64,000 nt of DNA from JAENVU01 sp031362155. Lineage in GTDB: Bacteria > Actinomycetota > Acidimicrobiia > IMCC26256 > JAENVU01. The position numbers were made by a program, and so were the translations under genes. Under the pieces are notes generated by a model that ran no database searches, was not told where the DNA came from, and worked only from the letters and a program-made list of their open reading frames with translations. Below, piece by piece: positions 15,060-23,291 of this stretch; the stretch's first letter is position 1, and every line of letters starts with the position of its first letter. The DNA is taken from positions 1 through 64,000 of the forward strand of contig JANLRZ010000185.1 in NCBI GenBank assembly GCA_031362155.1, given 5' to 3'.

Positions 15060-15961
15060 TTCACCAGTGCCTCGTCGAGTCGGGCGAGTTGGTCGAGTTG
15101 CCATGTGGCGAAGCGTGCGGAACGGGCCGGTTGGCTCTCGGTGACCTCGACGACGGGCACGCCGGCGCGGGTCGCGACCTGGCGCAGCCGTTTCGGGATC
15201 GCCCCTTGGGTTTGGGAATTGTCGATCAGGACGTCGATGCCGCCGTCGCGCAGGAGCGATTCGAACTCGGCAAGATCGGCGGGGCCGGGCTCGGACTCGT
15301 TGCTCGCCGCACGCTGGTAGCCGCCGGGCGTGCGGTTGAGGAGACCGAGCGATTCCGCCATCAAATCGAAGACACCTTCGGTCGCGGCGAATCGTCGTCC
15401 CGAATATTTCAGCTTCAGCTCGGCCACGGTCGCGTCGTACTGGCGCAGGGACGCGTTCCATCGGGTCAGCCGGTTCCGGAAGTAGGTGCGGGCCAACGGG
15501 TCGCGGCGAGAGAGTTCGTTGGTGATTGCCGTCGCGACCAGGTGCACATCGCTCGGCCGGTACCACCGGTGCGGGTTGGCCGCGCCGGGGCGAAGGCCGA
15601 CGGTGCGACCGACATCGACGACCGTTGGCCGATGGTCAAGGACCGCGAGCGACTGGTCCGTCCAGGCGTCGTAGCCGAGTCCGTTCTTCACGAGGAGGTC
15701 GGCGTCGCTCAGCCGTGCGATGTCGGACGGCGTCGGCTCGAAGTCGTGCGGATCGGCGGTCGTGGTGAGGACGGTCGTGACGCGGGCGCAGTCTCCGGCG
15801 AGCCGCGTGACCAGCTCACGCCACTGATCGACGCTGACGACGATACGACGGGCCGCCACCGGGCAGGCGCCGACCGGGCTGCTCGACGGCGCTGATGACG
15901 AACACGCACTGAGTGCGACGAGCACACCCACGGTGCTGATTCGTACCGACCAATGCCTCAC
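15056..15961 (-). CDS. znuA: Zinc ABC transporter substrate-binding lipoprotein (ZnuA-like)
   Basis: A ~301-residue lipoprotein. The signal peptide ends with the lipobox VALSAC, then an ADcA/ZnuA-type domain: LTTTADPHDFEPTPSDIARLSDADLLVKNGLGYDAW (first His ligand), AANPHRWYRPSDVHLVATAI (second His) and RFAATEGVFDLMAESLGL. It captures extracellular zinc or manganese for the permease. An ATG at 16006 is in frame but lies inside the Zur palindrome. GTG 15961, preceded by AGGGGA, gives a normal signal peptide and is preferred. The third classical His ligand appears replaced by Glu, so metal preference is uncertain. Confidence 0.88.
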   Translation of the reverse strand: MRHWSVRISTVGVLVALSACSSSAPSSSPVGACPVAARRIVVSVDQWRELVTRLAGDCARVTTVLTTTADPHDFEPTPSDIARLSDADLLVKNGLGYDAWTDQSLAVLDHRPTVVDVGRTVGLRPGAANPHRWYRPSDVHLVATAITNELSRRDPLARTYFRNRLTRWNASLRQYDATVAELKLKYSGRRFAATEGVFDLMAESLGLLNRTPGGYQRAASNESEPGPADLAEFESLLRDGGIDVLIDNSQTQGAIPKRLRQVATRAGVPVVEVTESQPARSARFATWQLDQLARLDEALVK

Positions 15962-15991
15962 GCTGATCCCCTGGTGACCATCTGACGATGA

Positions 15992-16010
15992 AAGAATGAT
16001 AGTCATTCTT
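15992..16010. promoter_or_regulatory. Zur/Fur box between znu operon and zur
   Basis: A perfect 19-bp palindrome AAGAATGA-TAG-TCATTCTT. It matches 14 of 19 positions of the classical Fur-family box and occupies the divergent intergenic gap. A TATTAT hexamer at 16010-16015 may be the -10 element of the rightward gene. Binding of the Zur protein here would repress both the uptake operon and itself. Confidence 0.85.
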
Positions 16011-16053
16011 ATTATGCTCGCGCAATGGAACGGCGGGGGGAGGTTGAGGGCTC

Positions 16054-16566
16054 TTGTATCGTGACCGCTCTATGGCGACCCACCGAGCTGTGACCGGTCA
16101 GTCCGGCGCGGGGTATCCGGGGGGCTTGGATCCGGCATTGCGCGAGAGCGTCGCGGCCCGTCTGGCCCGGGGTGAGCAGCGCCTGACTTCCAGTCGGGAA
16201 GCGTTGGTCGCCGTGCTCGCTCGGTCCGATCGTCCCCTCACGATCCCCGAGATTGCCGAGCGCGACTCCGGTCTCGCGGTGAGTTCGGTGTACCGGAACC
16301 TCACAATGCTCGAACAGGTTGGGGTCGTCCATCGGGTGGTGACGGCATCGGGCGACTTCGCGCACTACGAGTTGACCGAAGACCTGACCGAACACCATCA
16401 CCACCACCTGATCTGCTCATCCTGCGGTTCGGTCGAGGACTTCGAGGCGACCACCCAACTCGAAGACTCGGTGCACGACGCGGCGCGGCGCATCGCCCGG
16501 CGATCGGGATTCCGGATCGACCGGCATCTGATCGACCTCATCGGGCTGTGCCCGAACTGCTCGTAG
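16054..16566 (+). CDS. zur: Fur-family regulator, probable Zur
   Basis: A 170-residue Fur-superfamily repressor. The winged helix includes LTSSREALVAVLARSDRPLTIPEIAERDSGLAVSSVYRNLTMLEQVGVVHRV. The metal domain has FAHYELTEDLTEHHHHHLICSSCGSVEDFE and a second CPNC at the C-terminus, giving the two CxxC pairs of the structural zinc site. Zur identity rather than Fur is inferred from the divergent zinc-importer operon and the shared box. Start choice: TTG 16054 follows a GAGGG; ATG 16072 lacks a clear ribosome site but would remove only six residues. Confidence 0.9.
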   Translation: MYRDRSMATHRAVTGQSGAGYPGGLDPALRESVAARLARGEQRLTSSREALVAVLARSDRPLTIPEIAERDSGLAVSSVYRNLTMLEQVGVVHRVVTASGDFAHYELTEDLTEHHHHHLICSSCGSVEDFEATTQLEDSVHDAARRIARRSGFRIDRHLIDLIGLCPNCS

Positions 16567-16594
16567 TGCGGCCCGGGCAGGTGGGTCAGGTGGG

Positions 16595-16879
16595 TCAGAG
16601 AATCTGGCCGTAGGTGCTGCAGAGGCCCGCGGCCTCGATCAGCAGCAACGCGGCGATGAACGCGAAGACGGTGCCGCGGCGCCAGCCCCGAAGCCGGGGG
16701 CCACCCCGCATGACTGGGGGCATGTACCAGGCGGGCAGGGTCGAATCGCCGAAGTCGCCGATCAGTTCGGTGATCGGGCGCGCGTGATCCAGTGACGGGT
16801 TCGGGTCGGCGGCCAGGGCCTCTTGCTCGAGTTCGTGGTCGCTGATGGTGAGTTCGGTGTCGTTCACGATGTCGTTCAC
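16595..16879 (-). CDS. Small single-pass membrane protein, unknown
   Basis: A 94-residue protein with an acidic N-terminal half (NDIVNDTELTISDHELEQEALAADP) and one transmembrane helix near the C-terminus (GTVFAFIAALLLIEAAGLC). I do not recognise a family. GTG 16879 overlaps the stop of the upstream gene (GTGA) with GGAGGG 3 nt before it, so the two genes are translationally coupled and probably function together. Confidence 0.72.
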   Translation of the reverse strand: MNDIVNDTELTISDHELEQEALAADPNPSLDHARPITELIGDFGDSTLPAWYMPPVMRGGPRLRGWRRGTVFAFIAALLLIEAAGLCSTYGQIL

Positions 16880-17295
16880 GTTCCCTCCACGACGATCCAA
16901 CCGCGGCGCTGCAACTCCGCGGCGAGGACGTCGTCGGGGATGGCACTGAGTTGATCGGCGCCCAGTGAGTCTTGCGGAGTTCGACCGGGCGCGGGGGTTC
17001 GGGGCGGCGGGGCCGACCGCTTCGGCGAGCGCGTCGCCGGCGGAGGTGCCGCGGTGTCCTCTGCCGCGGATTCGAGCAGATCGGCCACTTCATTGGCCTC
17101 GGCTTCGGCCTGGAGGCGCTCGATCAACTCGTCGGCTTCGTCGCGGGTGAACCGACCGCCCGCCTGCCGCTGGTTGAGCCCGAGTGGGCCGCGCGCGTCC
17201 CGGAAATCGGTGTGGCCCGCGGCATGGATCATCTCGGTCAGGTCTTGGATCTGCCGATGGGTCGCGGGTGGGCCTGCTGATTGACCGAACGCCAT
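16876..17295 (-). CDS. Hypothetical protein with Pro/Ala-rich linker
   Basis: A 139-residue protein without a recognised family. The N-terminal half is structured and charged (QIQDLTEMIHAAGHTDFRDARGPLGLNQRQAGGRFTRDEADELIERLQAEAE, residues ~14-66), suggesting a small helical domain. A Pro/Ala/Arg-rich linker follows, and then a short C-terminal unit (LSAIPDDVLAAELQRRGWIVVEG). ATG 17295 is preferred over an upstream in-frame codon because residues before it are not conserved-looking. It is coupled to the small membrane protein gene downstream. Confidence 0.72.
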   Translation of the reverse strand: MAFGQSAGPPATHRQIQDLTEMIHAAGHTDFRDARGPLGLNQRQAGGRFTRDEADELIERLQAEAEANEVADLLESAAEDTAAPPPATRSPKRSAPPPRTPAPGRTPQDSLGADQLSAIPDDVLAAELQRRGWIVVEGT

Positions 17296-17340
17296 GGTCA
17301 CAGTCTCGCAGGCGAGTGCGACCACCCACGGAGTTTGGGC

Positions 17341-17700
17341 CTATTCGACGGGTACACAGTTCGGTGTGTCGTCTGTGCCCGCGCCGGCGACGCGATGGAG
17401 GACTGCCGCGGTGGGGGTGACGACGATCTGGTCCGACGCTCCCATCTCCGCGGTGCCGTCGACGATGAGCCGGTAATGCTCGTCGTGCCGGGTGGTCCAG
17501 ATCAGGGTGACGTCGGAGCGGTCCGCGACGTTCCGGGTGGTCCGACGACCGGCGCCGACGACGATCGTGTCGGTCGACCAGATGGGAAGTACCGACACGA
17601 CGTGGGGCCGGGAGCCGTCCGAGACGCTGATCAGGAGCGCGTCACCGTCGATGGCCGCGATGAGATGTTCGAGGGCGGTGAGGTCGACCGGGATGCTCAC
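17341..17700 (-). CDS. Pyridoxamine-phosphate-oxidase-fold flavin/F420-binding protein
   Basis: A 119-residue split beta-barrel protein. The run DALLISVSDGSRPHVVSVLPIWSTDTIVVGAGRRTTRNVADRSDVTLIW is characteristic of the PNPOx-like family, which binds FMN, F420 or heme. The small size, with a single barrel and no C-terminal extension, suggests a minimal flavin- or F420-dependent reductase or binding protein. The cofactor cannot be told from sequence; F420 use elsewhere in the window (28 kb) makes it possible. It lies 45 bp from its same-strand neighbour. Confidence 0.82.
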   Translation of the reverse strand: MSIPVDLTALEHLIAAIDGDALLISVSDGSRPHVVSVLPIWSTDTIVVGAGRRTTRNVADRSDVTLIWTTRHDEHYRLIVDGTAEMGASDQIVVTPTAAVLHRVAGAGTDDTPNCVPVE

Positions 17701-17712
17701 CGAGCCGCGCGC

Positions 17713-17997
17713 CTAAATCGTGGCGGCGCGACGGTTGCGACGAACGAGGACTACCCCGACACCGACCGCGGCACCCGCGACCAACGCCAGTTCGGCGGCG
17801 TCGGTCCCGGTGATCGGGAGCGTGGAACTCGACGTCGGCTGGGTTGCCCGTGGCGGAGTGCGGTTGGGAAGAACTTCAGGAGGCGTGCCTCCGCCGGGGT
17901 AGGGCGCGGCGCCCGACATCGTTGCGGGAACGATGAGCCCGACCGTCGCGATGGCCGCGACGGCGGCGCTGCGGATGAGGGTGGTTGTTGCCTTCAT
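17713..17997 (-). CDS. Small LPxTG-type cell-wall-anchored protein
   Basis: A 94-residue exported protein. A Sec signal peptide (residues 1-31, ending TMSGAAP) is followed by only ~28 residues of Pro/Thr-rich sequence, then a sorting signal: LPITG at 60-64, a hydrophobic segment ELALVAGAAVGVGVVLV and a positive tail RRNRR. The mature peptide would be about 30 residues, too small to be an enzyme or adhesin. It may be a wall decoration or spacer, or simply a membrane peptide. No sortase gene is in the window. A GGGAGG ribosome site precedes ATG 17997. Confidence 0.75.
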   Translation of the reverse strand: MKATTTLIRSAAVAAIATVGLIVPATMSGAAPYPGGGTPPEVLPNRTPPRATQPTSSSTLPITGTDAAELALVAGAAVGVGVVLVRRNRRAATI

Positions 17998-18110
17998 GAA
18001 GCCTCCCGGGCTTGACGGCGGCCACCGCATCCGGCCACGACAAGCCGCCAGATACCGCCCACCGAGCAGCGTACGGAACTCAACGGCCGGAGTGGTGGAT
18101 ACCTCCCGTC

Positions 18111-18135
18111 CCGCTCGTGGCCCTGCGGGCCGGGC
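18111..18135. repeat. 25-bp direct repeat, copy 1
   Basis: First of two identical 25-bp copies within 130 bp in the 277-bp gap between the LPITG and ABM genes. Each copy contains the small hairpin GGCCC-TGC-GGGCC. The segment is strongly pyrimidine-biased (CCCGTCCCGC), with no coding signal. Confidence 0.7.
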
Positions 18136-18215
18136 CGCTCGGGCCCCGGCCGCCGCCACGGAGCAGCGGTCTCGGGGTCGGGTTGGTGGTCGGCGGCGCC
18201 GGCCTCTTCCCTTCC

Positions 18216-18240
18216 CCGCTCGTGGCCCTGCGGGCCGGGC
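18216..18240. repeat. 25-bp direct repeat, copy 2
   Basis: Second identical copy of the 25-bp repeat that also occurs at 18111-18135, 105 bp apart start to start. It ends 34 bp before the ATG of the monooxygenase gene at 18275. It could be part of its leader, a terminator for the opposite strand, or a REP-like element. Confidence 0.7.
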
Positions 18241-18274
18241 TCTTCCCGCTCCTGCCCGCTCTATCCTCCGATTC

Positions 18275-18580
18275 ATGACGCGCATCGTGGTTTCGGGGGA
18301 GATTCGGATCGACGCGGAGGACTTCGACGCGGCGATGGCGCTCGTCGAGCCGTTCGTGGCGATGACCCAGGCAGAAGCGGGGTGTGTGGCGTACGACTTC
18401 TGGGTCGATCCGCGCGATCACGGCCGGATCCGCGTGTTCGAGGAGTGGGAGTCCGAAGCGGACCAGCGCGCTCATGCCGAATCGTCGCACCTCGCCGAGT
18501 TCTACGCGGCCCTCGCATCGGTCCGAGTGGTCTCGGTCGAGCTGATCCAATATGTCGTCAGCGCGCACGCGCCCTTGTGA
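18275..18580 (+). CDS. Antibiotic-biosynthesis-monooxygenase (ABM) domain protein
   Basis: A 101-residue ABM/YgiN-type dimeric ferredoxin-like protein: MTRIVVSGEIRIDAEDFDAAMALVEPFVAMTQAEAGCVAYDFWVDPRDHGRIRVFEEWESEADQRAHAESSHLAEF, with the typical W-x4-A and H-x6-F pattern. Known members act as cofactor-independent oxygenases, heme-degrading enzymes or unknown stress proteins. No neighbour identifies the substrate. ATG 18275 is supported by the start of the conserved strand. The deaminase gene starts 10 bp after its stop, so they are probably an operon. Confidence 0.85.
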   Translation: MTRIVVSGEIRIDAEDFDAAMALVEPFVAMTQAEAGCVAYDFWVDPRDHGRIRVFEEWESEADQRAHAESSHLAEFYAALASVRVVSVELIQYVVSAHAPL

Positions 18581-18590
18581 GCAGCCGGCC

Positions 18591-19598
18591 ATGATCGATC
18601 TGTCGACGTTGCCCAAAGCGGAACTGCATCTGCATCTCGAGGGGACGCTCGAGCCCGAGCTGATGTTCACCCTCGCGGATCGGAACGGGATCGTGCTGCC
18701 CTACGCCGATATCGACGCGACGCGCGCGGCGTATGTTTTCGACAACCTGCAGTCGTTTCTCGACGTGTACTACGCGGGATGCTCGGTACTTCAACAGCCC
18801 GCCGACTTCGCCGACCTCACGCAGGCGTACCTCGAACGCGCCAGTGCCGATGGCGTCCGCCACGCGGAGGTCTTCTTCGATCCCCAGACGCACACGGACC
18901 GGGGCGTGCCGTTCGAGGTGGTCGTGGAAGGGGTACGCGCCGCGCTCGACGCGGGTCGACGAGACCTCGGGGTCTCCTCGGGTCTGATTCTGTGTTTCCT
19001 CCGGCATCTCAGCGCCGACGCGGCCATGGAGACTCTGGAGACGGCACTGACAAACGGCGTCGACATCGTGGCGGTCGGTCTCGATTCCTCCGAAGCCGGG
19101 CATCCGCCGTCGAAGTTCGCGGCCGTGTTCGATCGGGCCCGGGCCGCCGGACTCCGGACCGTGGCCCACGCGGGAGAGGAGGGACCGCCCAGCTACATCA
19201 TCGAGGCCCTGGACCTGCTCCAGGCCGAACGGATCGACCACGGCGTCCGCAGCCTGGAGGATCCCGCCCTCGTCGACCGGTTGGTGGAGGACCGCGTGCC
19301 GTTGACCGTGTGTCCACTCTCGAACGTGATGCTTCGGGTGGTGCCGAGCTTGGCCGATCACCCCGTGCGGCGAATGCTCGAACTCGGGCTCAATGTTTCG
19401 ATCCACTCTGATGACCCCGCCTATTTCGGGGGATACCTCAGGGAGAACTTCGCCGCGACGGCTGCCGCGTTGGCCTTGACCGACGACCAGATCGTGGAAC
19501 TCGCGCGCAACTCGTTTCGATCCTCGTTTCTCGACCAGGTCGAGCGCGACTCATTCCTGGCCGAGATCGACGCGATCGCCGCCCGCGGTCGGGACTGA
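18591..19598 (+). CDS. Adenine/adenosine deaminase
   Basis: A 335-residue metal-dependent amidohydrolase. Zinc ligands appear as KAELHLHLEG (His13, His15), the catalytic segment RTVAHAGEEGPPSYI, ERIDHGVRSLED, and a terminal SIHSDDPAYFGGYL aspartate. The HSDDPAYFGGY form, rather than the STDDP of classical adenosine deaminases, is typical of the Aah1-type adenine deaminase branch of the same family, so adenine to hypoxanthine is the more likely reaction. That substrate call is inference. It is part of purine salvage in the cytoplasm and the second gene after the ABM protein. Confidence 0.88.
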   Translation: MIDLSTLPKAELHLHLEGTLEPELMFTLADRNGIVLPYADIDATRAAYVFDNLQSFLDVYYAGCSVLQQPADFADLTQAYLERASADGVRHAEVFFDPQTHTDRGVPFEVVVEGVRAALDAGRRDLGVSSGLILCFLRHLSADAAMETLETALTNGVDIVAVGLDSSEAGHPPSKFAAVFDRARAAGLRTVAHAGEEGPPSYIIEALDLLQAERIDHGVRSLEDPALVDRLVEDRVPLTVCPLSNVMLRVVPSLADHPVRRMLELGLNVSIHSDDPAYFGGYLRENFAATAAALALTDDQIVELARNSFRSSFLDQVERDSFLAEIDAIAARGRD

Positions 19599-19624
19599 CC
19601 CGGGACTCTGCGAGACTCTCCGAG

Positions 19625-20548
19625 GTGCGTGTCCTGGGATCAGCTCTCCAACCGGTGACGACTGCGGTCAACTCGGCGACGGACACCCTGCTCGTGCCGG
19701 TGCGCACGATCGTCGGTCACGTCGCTCGCTCTGCGCTGGGAGGCACGCCGCCATCGGGAACCGAGTTGGAGTTCGCGACCACCGCCGACCCGGGACTGTT
19801 CGGTCCCGACTCGGTCACCTGGCGAGTCCACGCGGATCGGTCGATGCTGATCGGTGGGCTCCGGGCACTGCTGCTCCAAGTCCTGCATCCGTTGGCCATG
19901 GCGGGCGTCGCCCAACATTCGACCTACCGCCGGGACCCACTCGGCCGGTTGGCGCGCACGGGCCGCTTCGTCGCGGCGACCACCTACGGGACCACTCCCG
20001 AGGCCGAACGGGCGATTGCGATGGTGGCCAACGTGCACCAACGCGTCCGCGGCGTTGCGGCCGACGGGCGCCCCTATTCCGCGAGTGATCCGGCGTTGCT
20101 CTCATGGGTGCACAACGTCGAGGTGGATTCCTTCTTGGCTGCCTACCGGCGATACGGGCCCGGGATCAGCGACGCGGATGCGGACGAGTACGTGCGGGAG
20201 ATGGCCGTATTGGGGCGATCGCTGGGCGCGGATGACGTGCCCGAGACGGCAGCCGAACTCAGTGCGTGGATCGAGGCGGTCCCCGGCTTGGCGATGACCA
20301 AGGAGGCTCGCGAGACCGTGCGCTTCCTCACGTTCCCGTCACTGCCGGTCCGGATGTTGCCGGCCTACGCAGTGATCGTCGCGGCGGCCGCCGACTTGTT
20401 TCCGCTCTCGCGGCGGCTCACGCTGGGACTCTGGCCGGTGCCGCTCGCCGATCCGTTGGTGGTCAGACCGAGTGCGACGGCACTGTTGGCGCTGCTCGGC
20501 TGGGCGTTGGGTCCACCGCCCTTGCCGACCGGCCGTCGCGTCGGCTGA
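19625..20548 (+). CDS. MpaB/DUF2236-family oxygenase-like protein
   Basis: A 307-residue DUF2236 (MpaB/latex-clearing-like) protein. The signature PDSVTWRVHADRSMLIGGLRALLLQVLHPLAMAGVAQHSTYRRDPLGRLARTGRFVAATTYG (residues ~59-118) is the family core, including the His residues (HADR, LHPLAM, AQHS) that bind heme in characterised relatives. Later conserved stretch: WVHNVEVDSFLAAYRRYGPGIS. Members are widespread in actinobacteria and are thought to be heme oxygenases; the substrate is unknown. GTG 19625 is the first in-frame start, 26 bp after the deaminase stop. Confidence 0.88.
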   Translation: MRVLGSALQPVTTAVNSATDTLLVPVRTIVGHVARSALGGTPPSGTELEFATTADPGLFGPDSVTWRVHADRSMLIGGLRALLLQVLHPLAMAGVAQHSTYRRDPLGRLARTGRFVAATTYGTTPEAERAIAMVANVHQRVRGVAADGRPYSASDPALLSWVHNVEVDSFLAAYRRYGPGISDADADEYVREMAVLGRSLGADDVPETAAELSAWIEAVPGLAMTKEARETVRFLTFPSLPVRMLPAYAVIVAAAADLFPLSRRLTLGLWPVPLADPLVVRPSATALLALLGWALGPPPLPTGRRVG

Positions 20549-20551
20549 CGG

Positions 20552-22354
20552 TTACGCCCGGGAAGCGGTGGGGTGGCCGTCGACCGCTGAGAGGTGGGCG
20601 GCCGCGTTGACCAGGCTCACGTGGGTAAAGGCTTGGGGGAAGTTGCCGAGCTGCTGCTTGGCCACCGGGTCGTACTCCTCGGCGAGTAGGCCGACGTCGT
20701 TCTGCAATCCGATCAGCCGTTCGAAGAGTTGGTGCGCATCGTCGAGCCGACCGATGAGCGCGTAGTTCTGGGCGAGCCAGAACGAACACGGCAGGAAGAC
20801 ACCTTCGCCTTCGGGAAGCCCGTCGATTGCGCCGGTGGGGCTCGTCTCGTAGCGAGCCACGAACCCGTCGTGCATCAGTGACGCTTCGATCGCGGTGACC
20901 GTTCCCGCGACGCGGGGGTCGTCGGCGGGGAGAAAACCAACGAGCGGGAGGATGAGGACGGCCGCATCGAGTTGTTTCGATCCGTAGGCCTGGGTGAAGG
21001 CGTTGAGTTCGGGGTCGAAGCCCTCATTGCAGATCTCGGCGTGGATCTCGTCGCGGGCCGCAGCCCACACGTCGCGCGGGCCGTCGAGCCCGCACTCATC
21101 GATGTTCCGCACTGCCCGGTCGAAGGCCAGCCACGCCATTCCCTTGGAATGGGTGAAGTGCGCGCGAGGGCCCCGCACTTCCCAGATGCCTTCGTCGGGA
21201 TGCCGCCAGCGATCTTGGAGTGAAGCGAGGAGCGCGACCTCGAGGTCCCAGGAGTCGTGGTGCACGCCGATCTCGGGCATCAATCGGCGGGTGTGGTAGA
21301 GCGTGCTGAGCACCTCGCCGTACACGTCGAGTTGGAACTGTCCGCTCGCGGCGTTCCCGACCCTGACGGGAACGCTGTTGCGATATCCGGCGAGCCAGTC
21401 CAGCGTGTACTCGCTCAGGCGGCGCTCCCCGGCCGGCCCGTACATGATCTGGAGGTCTTCGGGATCGCCGGCCACCGCGCGGACAAGCCAGTCCCGCCAG
21501 GCCAACGCCTCCTCGGTGTATCCGCCGGTGGTCAGCGCGACGAGCGTGAGTGTCGCGTCCCTGAGCCAGCAATAGCGGTAGTCCCAGTTGCGGACGCCTC
21601 CGATCCATTCCGGGAGCGAGGTGGTCGGAGCAGCCACGATTCCCCCCGTTGGAGCGTAGGTCAGAGCCTTGAGGGTGATGAGCGAACGTTTGACTTCGGG
21701 TTGCCACTCGCCGGTGTAGGTGCAGTTGTCGGACCACTGTCGCCACCAGCGCTCGGTGTCGCGCATCACCTGGTCCGGATCCATCGCCGCCGGAACCGGT
21801 TCGTGAGACGCGTAGTAGGCCAGCACGAACGGGACCGACTCGCCGGCGCAGAGCACGAAGTCGGCCACGCTCGCCGGGCCCGCGCCGTGGATGCGGACCG
21901 GCGAGCGCAACACCATCGCATCGGGGCCGGCGACGAAATGGAGGCCCTCGCGGTCGCGGTGCACCCAAGGGACGATGGAGCCGTAGTCGAACCGCACGAC
22001 GAGTTCCATGTGGATCGGCACTCGGCCGCTCACACACTCGACGACGCGCACGATGTCAACGGTGTGGTCGCCGATCGGCATGCAGTCGGTGACGCGGATC
22101 ACGCCGTCGTCGGTATGGAACGTGGTCTCGAGCACGAGTGTGTCGTCGAGGTACCGCCGCTCGATCCGTTGGAGACCACCGGCCGGAGCGATCTGCCAGT
22201 GGCCGTTGTCCGGGGTCCCGACCAGCGCACTGAACACCGCGCCCGAATCGAAACGGGGCGCGCACCACCAGTCGATGGAACCGTTCCGGCCGACCAGCGC
22301 CGCGGTATGGGTGTCGCCGATCAGCGCATAGTCCTCGATGCGGTTTGGCGCCAT
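20552..22354 (-). CDS. Glycoside hydrolase family 15 protein (trehalase/glucoamylase-like)
   Basis: A 600-residue GH15 enzyme. The N-terminal beta-sandwich starts RIEDYALIGDTHTAALVGRNGSIDWWCAPRFDSGAVFSALVG, typical of actinobacterial GH15 trehalases. The (alpha/alpha)6 catalytic domain has WIGGVRNWDYRYCWLRDATLTLVAL (general-acid region) and EGVFLPCSFWLAQNYALIGRLDDAHQLFERL near the C-terminus. In this branch, alpha,alpha-trehalose hydrolysis is established for mycobacterial relatives; maltose-type substrates remain possible. The stop is 4 bp from the convergent MpaB stop. The EEP protein gene is immediately upstream on the same strand. Confidence 0.93.
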   Translation of the reverse strand: MAPNRIEDYALIGDTHTAALVGRNGSIDWWCAPRFDSGAVFSALVGTPDNGHWQIAPAGGLQRIERRYLDDTLVLETTFHTDDGVIRVTDCMPIGDHTVDIVRVVECVSGRVPIHMELVVRFDYGSIVPWVHRDREGLHFVAGPDAMVLRSPVRIHGAGPASVADFVLCAGESVPFVLAYYASHEPVPAAMDPDQVMRDTERWWRQWSDNCTYTGEWQPEVKRSLITLKALTYAPTGGIVAAPTTSLPEWIGGVRNWDYRYCWLRDATLTLVALTTGGYTEEALAWRDWLVRAVAGDPEDLQIMYGPAGERRLSEYTLDWLAGYRNSVPVRVGNAASGQFQLDVYGEVLSTLYHTRRLMPEIGVHHDSWDLEVALLASLQDRWRHPDEGIWEVRGPRAHFTHSKGMAWLAFDRAVRNIDECGLDGPRDVWAAARDEIHAEICNEGFDPELNAFTQAYGSKQLDAAVLILPLVGFLPADDPRVAGTVTAIEASLMHDGFVARYETSPTGAIDGLPEGEGVFLPCSFWLAQNYALIGRLDDAHQLFERLIGLQNDVGLLAEEYDPVAKQQLGNFPQAFTHVSLVNAAAHLSAVDGHPTASRA

Positions 22355-22391
22355 CAGCCCACGCTACCGGCGCGGTCGGACCCGCGGATCG

Positions 22392-23291
22392 CTACCGCGC
22401 GGATGCGACCGTGATGTGCAGGCTGCGATGTTGGGACCCGAACGACGGCCCCGTGCCCCGACTTCGTACGGCGAGGCTCGGCCCGAGCAACGCGTGGTCG
22501 ATAGGAATACGCAACAGGACGTTGGACTCGGGCCACGACGGTTGGATGCCGAACCCGTCGAGGGAGTTCGTCAGTCGGCCATGTTCCAAGACCCGACCGA
22601 ACGCCGGCGACCACGGGGTCGTGTTGAAGTCGCCCATCACGATCCGCCGATCCGGACGGGCGCGGCTCCACCGGGCCGCGGCGTCGAGCGCTTGATCTCG
22701 GTGCCGGGTTCGCTGTGGCGTCGTCGGCGAATCGGTGCCGAACACCACCATCGCAATCGGAGCGGGCCCGGTGATGGTCAGTTCCACCGCCGATCGACCG
22801 AACTTCAGATCTCGGGGGTGGCGGATGCCGGTGATGGGCACGCGACTCAACACAACGGTCCGGACGAACTCGGGGCGGGCCACCACGTGGGCGCCCGTCT
22901 GGTCGACGCGGTACCCGGGCAGGGCGTGGGTCAGCGCAGGAACATCGGACTGCACCGGATCGAGGACGACGAAGACGTCGGGCCGGAGTCGGGCGAGATA
23001 GCGGCCGAGTGCAGCGACATCGATCCGCCGAGTCTGGGCGTTCAGGTGTCCGACCGTCACGCTCGCGGAGCGCGGGTTCGACGGTCGGGCCGAGCGCGCC
23101 AGGGTGCGACCCACGACCGTGCCGTTCACCAGGATCGCGACCGCAATCAGGACCAGGCTGACCCGCGCGTTGGTGAGCGCTGCAGCCAACGCGATGGCGA
23201 GGCTCGCAATCAGGAGTTGCACCGGGAAGTTGGTCAGCAGATCGAACGGCCAGGTCTTCCATTCCAGCTGCGCAACGAGCGTGACGACCAA
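22392..23291 (-). CDS. Membrane-anchored endonuclease/exonuclease/phosphatase-family protein
   Basis: A ~299-residue protein: N-terminal membrane helices (FPVQLLIASLAIALAAAL, SLVLIAVAILVNGTVVG) and an EEP (DNase I-like) domain. EEP landmarks: VTVGHLNAQTRR, DVFVVLDPVQSD, RIVMGDFNTTPWSPAF and IDHALLG. Two active-site positions differ from the norm: the metal-binding Glu position reads Asp, and the terminal S-D-H reads SQHRSLHI. Start is uncertain. The frame stays open upstream to a TGA near 23348 and encodes another hydrophobic helix (PVFIAAVVALVVTLVAQL), but TTG 23291 is the only usual start codon. A rare start codon or a sequencing error is possible. Confidence 0.78.
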   Translation of the reverse strand: MVVTLVAQLEWKTWPFDLLTNFPVQLLIASLAIALAAALTNARVSLVLIAVAILVNGTVVGRTLARSARPSNPRSASVTVGHLNAQTRRIDVAALGRYLARLRPDVFVVLDPVQSDVPALTHALPGYRVDQTGAHVVARPEFVRTVVLSRVPITGIRHPRDLKFGRSAVELTITGPAPIAMVVFGTDSPTTPQRTRHRDQALDAAARWSRARPDRRIVMGDFNTTPWSPAFGRVLEHGRLTNSLDGFGIQPSWPESNVLLRIPIDHALLGPSLAVRSRGTGPSFGSQHRSLHITVASAR

